A stretch of 8,361 nucleotides of DNA from Candidatus Hydrogenedentota bacterium (GTDB taxonomy: Bacteria; Hydrogenedentota; Hydrogenedentia; Hydrogenedentales; CAITNO01), in NCBI GenBank assembly GCA_029554925.1, contig JAKPUV010000698.1:1-8361 (forward strand). Direction: 5' to 3'. The first letter of the stretch is position 1. Every line of letters starts with the position of its first letter. This document shows positions 1-5,095 of the stretch, one piece after another. The notes beneath the pieces are model-generated. The model ran no database searches. It worked only from the letters and a program-made list of their open reading frames with translations, and was not told the origin of the DNA. Made by a program: the position numbers and the translations under genes.

Positions 1-153
1 TTGGTGGATGCGATTTTCACCAAGACCGGAGACGCGGAGGGGCGCGTCCGGGAGTGGGAAAGAATGACCCGGGAACATCCGGACTGCCGCCGCTGCCGGG
101 AACGTCTGGAGGCGGCGCGCGCCGCCGCCGGCGAGCCACGCGTCGCACCATAA
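1..153 (+). CDS. C-terminal fragment of an unidentified protein
   Basis: Reading frame 1 is open from the left edge to a TAA at 151-153 and gives the last 50 residues of a protein whose start lies outside the window. The fragment is charged and probably helical, with residues such as REWERM and ERLEAAR, and it contains a CRRC pair preceded by HPD (residues 26-32 of the fragment). A Cys-x-x-Cys near a C-terminus could bind a metal or be a redox pair, but two cysteines are too little to name a family. No signal peptide or membrane segment is visible in this part. It ends 24 bp before the stop of the convergent GH127-like gene. The short GC-rich gap has a GCCGCGCGGC palindrome but no T-run, so no terminator is claimed. 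I do not recognise the protein. That it is coding is inferred from the open frame reaching the edge and the tidy convergent spacing. Confidence 0.55.
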   Translation: MVDAIFTKTGDAEGRVREWERMTREHPDCRRCRERLEAARAAAGEPRVAP

Positions 154-177
154 GACCGGGCGCGCCGCCGCGCGGCC

Positions 178-2892
178 TCACCGCGCCGCGGCGAGCGCCT
201 TCACGTTCTCGCCGCCGAACGCCTCGCGGTGGAACTGGACGCGGGCGATGTCGCCGTGGAAGCCCTCCAGTTCGGAGTGCAGGGGGTTGCAGCCGACGCC
301 AAGAATCTTCGCGTCGGTGGAGAGGAGTTCGGGCACGGCGAGCGACGCGGCCTCCGCGCCGTTGACGAAGAGTTTGATCGCCGCGCCGCGTTTCACGATG
401 GCGGCATGGATCCATTCGCCGCGCGCCACGGGCACGCCGGGCGTCTGGAAGGTGCCCATGGGGTGCTCGATGCGGACCACGAGCTGCCCGCCGGTCAGCG
501 CGAGGCGCAGGGGGTCGCACCCGCCCTGGTACCACGCGGAGACGATCTCCTGCCAGCCCTTGTTCGCCGGGTCGGGGGATTCGGCGCGGAACCAGACGGA
601 CAGGGTGTGGTTGCGCGTGGGGAAGCCGGGGGCGTCGTAGACGAGTTTGGATGCCTTGCCATCAAAGCGCAGGGCGCCGTCCGCCGCGCCGTCGGGACCG
701 GGCGCGGGGGAGAGGTGTTCGGCGGCCAGCACCGCGCCCGTTTCGGGGTCGGGCGCGCCGCGCAGGGGCGCGTCGAGCACGGTCCCCTTCATGCGCGAGG
801 GCAGCGCGGGCTCCACCACCATCCGGAGCGGCGAGCCGACGGCAGGAATGGCCACGCCGCCGACACGCGCCGTCACGGTCAGAAAGACCGGCCCGGCCGC
901 CGCATCGCGGCCGAGTTCGGGGGCCGCATGGGGGACTTCCAGGCCCTCCGCGTGCCAGAGCACATCGGCCCTTTCCACGTCCCGGGCCACGGCCACGTCG
1001 TATACCGCCCCCTCCTTCGCCGCGGGGGACCACTCCACCGTGAGGTCCTCCGGCGCGACCCGCGCGCCGGGGGCGGGCCAGGTGACATAGAACGGGGCGG
1101 GCGGCGCGTTGCGCACGGGCAGCCAGGACTCGTAGCGCGTGCCGTGGGCGCCCGCGGTGGCGAAGTCAACGAGGGTCAGCGTGCGCCCGTCCGGGGCGGC
1201 CGCGGGGCAGCACACGATGGGCGCGAAACGGCCCGCGGGCGGCTCGGCGGGCGTCAGGGACAGCGAGTCCAGGTCGAGTTCCGGGAGGTCCCCCGGGTCG
1301 AAGGCGTTGTACTTCTGGTCGTAGGCCAGCAGGAGCGGCCCCCGGTAGAGGGAGGTGCGCCACTGCACATGCGCGTCGCCCCGGAGCGCCCGGGGCCGCA
1401 TGTCAAAGGTTATCGCGATGACATCCCCGGGTTTCCACTCCCGCTCCACGCGCAGATAGGCGCCCGCCGCCACCCCGGGCACCGCCGCGCCGTTCACCTT
1501 CACGACAGTCTCCTTCGACCATCCGGGGATGCGCAGGAAGAGCGCCACGCGCCGGGGCGCGTCGGGCCGCACCTCGACCTCCAGTCCGCCGTCTGCGGGG
1601 TATCCGCCCCGCTGGACAAAGGTCCACGCCTCCGCGCCTCCCGCCCCGACGGTGAAGGTGCCCGGCCCGTAGTAGTTTAGATAAAGGCCGTCCGCCCCCC
1701 GCATGACCGCCCAGTCGGACAGCATGGCCAGGCCGCGCGGGCCGTTCACGGAGCAGCAGTTCAGCTCCGGCGTGCCGGGGCGCGACTGGAACACGATGGA
1801 GTGCGCGGACGCCAGGCGCTTGCCGTTCATGGGCGTGTCGTAGGTGCACCACCGGCCGCTGGGGTGCTCGTAGCCGAGGACGGCGTTCCAGAAGGCCAGC
1901 TCCAGCGCGTCGGCGACGGCGGGGTCGGCGGACAGGCGCAGCGCCTCTACGGAGTAGGCGATCCACGCGACGGTGCAGCAGGTCTCGATGGCCCCGGGCA
2001 TGAAGGGGTTGCCCGTGGCCTGCTCGTTGGTGGAGAAACTGCCCGAATTGTGGACGTCGTGCGTGCGGATGCTGCGCCACCAGTGCAGGAGGGCGTCGCG
2101 GTATTTCGCCTCCCCCGTGATGCGGAACAGCTCGCCCAGGCCGAGCATGGGGTGCAGGCTCTCCCAGCGCGGCTTCGGCGACTGGTAAAACTCCGTTCCC
2201 GCGAGGGCCGCGTTCAGGTAGTCCCCCGCCGGGGGCCGCGCCCAGTCCTCCTCGATGGCCCGCATCATGCGCAGGTACTCCGGCTTCCCCGTCTCGCGGT
2301 GGAGCAGACCGAGGCTGTGGATGACCGCCATGTTCATCTCGGCGGAGCCCGCGTCCAACACGCGGCGGCCCGTGTCGAGATAGGTGGCGCAGACCAGGTC
2401 GGCGGCCCTGCACGCGGCGGCGAGCGCCGCCTCGTCGCCCGTCTCGGCGAACCAGGTGTGCAGCGCGAGCATGGCGTGGTAGTGCCCCCACAGATCCCAG
2501 TGGCCGAGCAGACGCTTGTCCTTCCGGAAGGGGCCGAGATAGCCGTCCGCATCCTGCGTGGCGACCAGTTCGGCGATCAGCCCGCGCGTCATTTCGTCCA
2601 GCGCCGCGCTGTCCGAAATCCGCCGCATGAGCACCGCCGACGTGAGGAACTTGCCGACGAACTCGCCCGCCCAAGGCACCGGGTCCTCATAGTCCGGCGC
2701 GCGGTCGCGCAGGCGCATCATTTCCAGCATGCCCGGGTTCGCGTCCGGAGCGGGCAGGAGCCACTGGTCCACGATGGCGTCCACATACCGCCCCGCGTGC
2801 CCCTCCAGCCGCGCCGTCAACGGCACGGGCGTCAGCAGGTCCGCCCCCGCCGCCGACCACACGCACACCAGCACACCGATCATCCCCGTCAT
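178..2892 (-). CDS. Secreted GH127-like beta-L-arabinofuranosidase (DUF1680 family) with C-terminal LamG-like domain
   Basis: A 904-aa protein resembling glycoside hydrolase family 127, whose characterised member HypBA1 removes beta-L-arabinofuranose with a cysteine nucleophile held by zinc. Here E303-T-C305 (in ETCCTVAW) and C379-C380 (in ELNCCSVNG) match the known zinc set Glu-x-Cys plus Cys-Cys, so C379 is the predicted nucleophile. E290 in TNEQ is the likely acid/base. WDLWGHY and QDADGYLG lie in the helical barrel (about residues 30-400), and LRIPGW (453-458) marks the following beta-sandwich. An Ig/FN3-like stretch (about 600-695) and a LamG-like jelly roll (about 700-904) follow; the latter probably binds glycan or stabilises the enzyme. 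Residues 1-17 form a short signal peptide (cleavage AGA|D) that oddly lacks an N-terminal positive charge. The start at 2892 is chosen for AGGAG at 2904-2900, 7 nt away; the frame stays open upstream to 3006 but that stretch looks non-coding. Family assignment is strong. The substrate is inferred, since many GH127 relatives are uncharacterised. Confidence 0.9.
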   Translation of the reverse strand: MTGMIGVLVCVWSAAGADLLTPVPLTARLEGHAGRYVDAIVDQWLLPAPDANPGMLEMMRLRDRAPDYEDPVPWAGEFVGKFLTSAVLMRRISDSAALDEMTRGLIAELVATQDADGYLGPFRKDKRLLGHWDLWGHYHAMLALHTWFAETGDEAALAAACRAADLVCATYLDTGRRVLDAGSAEMNMAVIHSLGLLHRETGKPEYLRMMRAIEEDWARPPAGDYLNAALAGTEFYQSPKPRWESLHPMLGLGELFRITGEAKYRDALLHWWRSIRTHDVHNSGSFSTNEQATGNPFMPGAIETCCTVAWIAYSVEALRLSADPAVADALELAFWNAVLGYEHPSGRWCTYDTPMNGKRLASAHSIVFQSRPGTPELNCCSVNGPRGLAMLSDWAVMRGADGLYLNYYGPGTFTVGAGGAEAWTFVQRGGYPADGGLEVEVRPDAPRRVALFLRIPGWSKETVVKVNGAAVPGVAAGAYLRVEREWKPGDVIAITFDMRPRALRGDAHVQWRTSLYRGPLLLAYDQKYNAFDPGDLPELDLDSLSLTPAEPPAGRFAPIVCCPAAAPDGRTLTLVDFATAGAHGTRYESWLPVRNAPPAPFYVTWPAPGARVAPEDLTVEWSPAAKEGAVYDVAVARDVERADVLWHAEGLEVPHAAPELGRDAAAGPVFLTVTARVGGVAIPAVGSPLRMVVEPALPSRMKGTVLDAPLRGAPDPETGAVLAAEHLSPAPGPDGAADGALRFDGKASKLVYDAPGFPTRNHTLSVWFRAESPDPANKGWQEIVSAWYQGGCDPLRLALTGGQLVVRIEHPMGTFQTPGVPVARGEWIHAAIVKRGAAIKLFVNGAEAASLAVPELLSTDAKILGVGCNPLHSELEGFHGDIARVQFHREAFGGENVKALAAAR

Positions 2893-2904
2893 GGCATTTC
2901 TCCT
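2889..2904 (-). promoter_or_regulatory. RBS and start-stop mini-ORF of the GH127-like gene
   Basis: On the minus strand AGGAG (2904-2900) is followed after 2 nt by ATG-CCA-TGA (2897-2889). The TGA overlaps the real ATG (2892-2890) as ATGA. The spacing from AGGAG to the real ATG is 7 nt, which is normal, while the spacing to the first ATG is too short for efficient initiation. The same arrangement recurs at the other two secreted-protein genes in this window. The RBS is clear; a role for the two-codon ORF is speculative. Confidence 0.75.
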
Positions 2905-2914
2905 AGTGGGGGCC

Positions 2915-2931
2915 CCGGGCGTTCGGCCCGG
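2915..2931. other. GC-rich hairpin in the divergent intergenic region
   Basis: CCGGGC, a 5-nt loop GTTCG, then GCCCGG form a perfect 6-bp stem. It sits just upstream of the RBS of the GH127-like gene, so it would lie in that gene's 5' leader if transcription starts further out. No T-run follows on either strand, which argues against a terminator. It could affect translation or be an operator, or simply be a chance palindrome in GC-rich DNA. Confidence 0.35.
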
Positions 2932-2953
2932 CAACCATGGTACTCCCGGGCGC

Positions 2954-2972
2954 CCCCGCCGGAAAAGCGGGG
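2954..2972. other. Second GC-rich hairpin in the divergent intergenic region
   Basis: CCCCGC, a 7-nt loop CGGAAAA, then GCGGGG form a perfect 6-bp stem about midway between the two divergent starts. It has no T-tract on either strand, so it is not a convincing terminator. As the second stem in about 60 bp it may belong to a shared control region, but high GC makes such stems common and no function can be assigned. Confidence 0.35.
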
Positions 2973-3004
2973 CACGGTTCGGGCCTCCGTCCGCCGGGTT
3001 GTTC

Positions 3005-3024
3005 ATATGGTATTCTTGCGCCTG
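3005..3024 (+). promoter_or_regulatory. Candidate extended -10 promoter for the beta-helix gene
   Basis: TGG-TATTCT (TG at 3008-3009, hexamer 3011-3016) fits an extended -10 element, with TATTCT matching four of six TATAAT positions. No good -35 lies 17 bp upstream, which extended -10 promoters can tolerate. The predicted RNA start near 3023 would give a leader of about 75 nt before the ATG at 3098. The surrounding 20 nt follow the pattern ATATGGTANNCTTNNNCCTG, which recurs at the ffs-dnaX promoter (6963-6982). That recurrence is the best support. Confidence 0.5.
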
Positions 3025-3083
3025 CGGCCGTGTCTGTCCCTGGTGGGTGGTCTTGCGGCCGTTTGGGTCATGGGTTCGCAGTC

Positions 3084-3101
3084 AGGAGGAGAATGGCATG
3101 A
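3084..3101 (+). promoter_or_regulatory. RBS and start-stop mini-ORF of the beta-helix gene
   Basis: A strong AGGAGG at 3084-3089 lies 8 nt before the ATG at 3098. Between them ATG-GCA-TGA (3093-3101) forms a two-codon ORF whose TGA overlaps the true start as ATGA. This RBS decides the start at 3098 over the open but unsupported upstream frame, which reaches back to 2729 antisense to the GH127-like gene. Confidence 0.75.
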
Positions 3102-5011
3102 AGCCCCATCGCATGACATCAATCCAAGGGCGGCATTTCGAGGGCTGGTGGAACACCTGTCTCGCGGCGCTTTTCCTGCTGGGGGGCATGGCGTCGGCCC
3201 ACGGCGAGGGCGTCTTCCGCGTGGATGCCGCCTCGGCGGCGTCCACACCCGACGGCCAGAGCTGGGAGACGGCCTATCCGACGCTCCAGGCCGGTGCCGA
3301 TGCGGCCGCCGCCGCGGGGGGCGGCGAACTCTGGGTCAAGGCGGGCACCTACACCGGGACGGCGGAGCAAGTGGCCTGGTTGAGCGGCGGCATCGCGCTG
3401 TACGGCGGCTTCGCCGGCGGCGAAACGGACCTGACCCAGCGGGACTGGAAGGCCAATCCCACGGTTATTGACGGGCAGAACGCGCGGCGCTGCGTGACGG
3501 TCAGCGCAGGCACCACGCTGGACGGATTCACCGTGGCGAACGGAAAGGCCCTGCAGGGCGGCGGGATGTATGGCGGAACGGCCGCGAACTGCGTCTTCAT
3601 TCGAAACAGCGCCGGTGTTGGCGGCGGGATGTATTCCGGCACCGCCGTGAACTGCGCCTTCACTGGAAACACCGCCACTTATGGCAGCGTCGGGTACGGC
3701 GGCGGGATGTATTCCGGCATGGCGACAAACTGCACCTTCACGGGAAACTCCGCGGTCGGAACGGGCGCCGGCCTGGCACCCGCCAACGCCGCCGGCGGCG
3801 GGATGTGGGGGGGCACGGCGGTGAACTGTCGCTTCACGGGAAACGTCGCTTCCGCGACGACAACCGGATCGGAGCTTGCCACCTCCAGCGGAGGGGGGAT
3901 GTGGGAGGATACGGCGATAAACTGCATTTTTGCGGGCAACTCCGCAACCGCGATTGCCGCGGGAATGGGGAGCGCCACCTCCAACGGCGGCGGAAAGCAC
4001 GGCGGCAGTGCGGTAAACTGCGTCTTCACGGAGAACTCCACGGCGGCGACAGGGAGGGTGTCCGACGCCACCCACGGCGGCGGGCTGCACGAGGGGATGG
4101 CAATGAACTGCACCTTCACTGGAAACCTCGCAGCCGCCGGCAGCGATGATTGCCATGGAGGCGGCGCGTATTACATCTCGGCAAGGAACTGCATCTTTTG
4201 GGGGAACATGGCATCGAACACCCCGGAGGTGTTTGGCATCATAGTGACTTACTCCTGCGTCCGGGGCGGCCATGCGGGCGTGGGGAACATCGCAGACTAC
4301 CCGAAGTTTGCAGGCGCGCCGGACAACCTGCAGCTGCTGCCCGGGTCGCCCTGCCTGGACACCGGAACGGATATGGATGCTCCGGCCGACGACATTGCCG
4401 GCAAGGCGCGGCCCCAGGGCGCGGGGGTGGACATGGGTGCCTATGAGAGCGCAGCCCTCGGCGTGCCCCATGCCCCGGTGGTCGGGGCGGACGGCTCCGG
4501 CGCCAACCCGCCCACCTGGACCTGGACCCCCGGCGGCGGCGGCATCGGGCAGTACCGCTTCGGCTTCGCCGAAGGGCTCTGGGAGGCCGTGGATCTGGCG
4601 GCCACAGCCTACACGCCGCCCATCCCGCTGCCGGCGGGCGGCCACACGCTGTATGTGCAGGAGCGCGACGCTCTGGGCAACTGGAGCGCCTCGGGCACGC
4701 ACACGCTGACGGTGACGGACACCGCGCCCCCGACGGGCGCCGTCGTCATCAACGGCAACGCCGCCACCACCGCCTCGTCCACCGTCGCGCTGGCGCTGAC
4801 CTGGGATGACGGGCTCAACGGGTCCGGCGTGTCCCGCATGCGCTTCAGCAACGACGGCATCACCTGGTCCCCCTGGGAAAAACAGGCGTCCGTGAAGTCC
4901 TGGACCCTGCCCGCCGGCACGGGCTACAAGACTGTGCGCGCGCAGTTCCTCGACCGCTCAGGCAACCGTTCGGCGGTCTGCAGCGACTACATCAAGGTCG
5001 TGGCGCCATGA
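3098..5011 (+). CDS. Exported right-handed beta-helix repeat protein with choice-of-anchor Q-like region and Ig-like modules
   Basis: A 637-aa protein. Residues 1-34 form a signal peptide: a charged start, the hydrophobic stretch CLAALFLLGGM and cleavage after ASA. VFRVDAA...W..AYPTLQAGADAA is the typical entry into the parallel beta-helix seen in many secreted proteins of environmental bacteria. Eight coils follow at about residues 154-370, each built as GGGM-x(6-7)-NC-x-F-x-x-N, resembling the GGA/FxxN repeats of chlamydial polymorphic membrane proteins. Residues 410-449 (LQLLPGSPCLDTG...GVDMGAYE) match the end of 'choice-of-anchor Q' proteins. Two Ig-like beta-sandwich modules (about 457-541 and 542-637) complete it, the second with W-SPWE and the pattern VRAQFLDRSGN. 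Such proteins are thought to bind or cleave polysaccharide, or to act at the cell surface, but no catalytic residues can be named. Despite the family name, no C-terminal anchor (PEP-CTERM, LPXTG or membrane helix) is visible. The repeat region uses more A/T-ending codons than its neighbours. Fold confident, function unknown. Confidence 0.85.
   Translation: MKPHRMTSIQGRHFEGWWNTCLAALFLLGGMASAHGEGVFRVDAASAASTPDGQSWETAYPTLQAGADAAAAAGGGELWVKAGTYTGTAEQVAWLSGGIALYGGFAGGETDLTQRDWKANPTVIDGQNARRCVTVSAGTTLDGFTVANGKALQGGGMYGGTAANCVFIRNSAGVGGGMYSGTAVNCAFTGNTATYGSVGYGGGMYSGMATNCTFTGNSAVGTGAGLAPANAAGGGMWGGTAVNCRFTGNVASATTTGSELATSSGGGMWEDTAINCIFAGNSATAIAAGMGSATSNGGGKHGGSAVNCVFTENSTAATGRVSDATHGGGLHEGMAMNCTFTGNLAAAGSDDCHGGGAYYISARNCIFWGNMASNTPEVFGIIVTYSCVRGGHAGVGNIADYPKFAGAPDNLQLLPGSPCLDTGTDMDAPADDIAGKARPQGAGVDMGAYESAALGVPHAPVVGADGSGANPPTWTWTPGGGGIGQYRFGFAEGLWEAVDLAATAYTPPIPLPAGGHTLYVQERDALGNWSASGTHTLTVTDTAPPTGAVVINGNAATTASSTVALALTWDDGLNGSGVSRMRFSNDGITWSPWEKQASVKSWTLPAGTGYKTVRAQFLDRSGNRSAVCSDYIKVVAP
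3557..4207 (+). repeat. Eight in-frame 51-nt beta-helix coil repeats
   Basis: Conserved 17-codon units start at 3557, 3620, 3698, 3794, 3890, 3986, 4076 and 4157. Each encodes GG(G)-x-x-x-x-x-A-x-NC-x-F-x-x-N or a close variant. Start-to-start distances are 63, 78, 96, 96, 96, 90 and 81 nt, so units 4-7 are spaced by exactly 32 codons while the others vary through Ala/Ser/Thr/Gly-rich linkers. The first 22 nt of the units at 3620 and 3698 are identical, and the linkers after units 4 and 5 share GCCACCTCCA near their ends. This points to growth by tandem duplication followed by divergence. The Asn-Cys pair is present in all eight units. Confidence 0.9.
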
Positions 5012-5078
5012 CCTGAGGCGGCAGCGCGGACAAGCAGTCCAATCACCGGCCCCACGGAGGCCCCCCGGCCCCCCATGC

Positions 5079-5095
5079 AGGAGATCATGCCGTGA
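5079..5095 (+). promoter_or_regulatory. RBS and start-stop mini-ORF of the TIM-barrel hydrolase-like gene
   Basis: AGGAG at 5079-5083 lies 8 nt before the GTG at 5092. In between, ATG-CCG-TGA (5087-5095) ends in a TGA overlapping the GTG as GTGA. The ATG at 5087 cannot be the start because it hits that stop after two codons. The GTG start is supported by the RBS spacing and by the signal peptide that follows immediately. Confidence 0.75.

Noticed and set aside
229..1680. A 483-codon open frame antisense to the GH127-like gene
   Set aside because: The translation is Arg/Gly/His-rich with no recognisable domain, while the opposite strand has an intact zinc-cysteine active site. It is a composition shadow.
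2893..3006. A 38-residue N-terminal extension of the GH127-like protein (start at 3006)
   Set aside because: The extension is Arg/Pro/Gly-rich, crosses the intergenic hairpins and has no RBS. AGGAG 7 nt before 2892 and the hydrophobic leader that follows support the internal start.
2729..3097. A 123-residue N-terminal extension of the beta-helix protein (start at 2729)
   Set aside because: It would overlap the start of the divergent GH127-like gene and place the signal peptide internally. The strong AGGAGG before 3098 fixes the start there.
3119..4702. Long open frame antisense to the beta-helix gene (527 codons), and a 146-codon one at 3679-4119 with a periodic proline-rich repeat
   Set aside because: Both mirror the sense-strand coil repeats: the periodic IPPP and VKxQF patterns are the reverse complement of the GGGM and FTGN units. 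No RBS, signal peptide or known domain is present, and GC-rich DNA commonly leaves antisense frames open.
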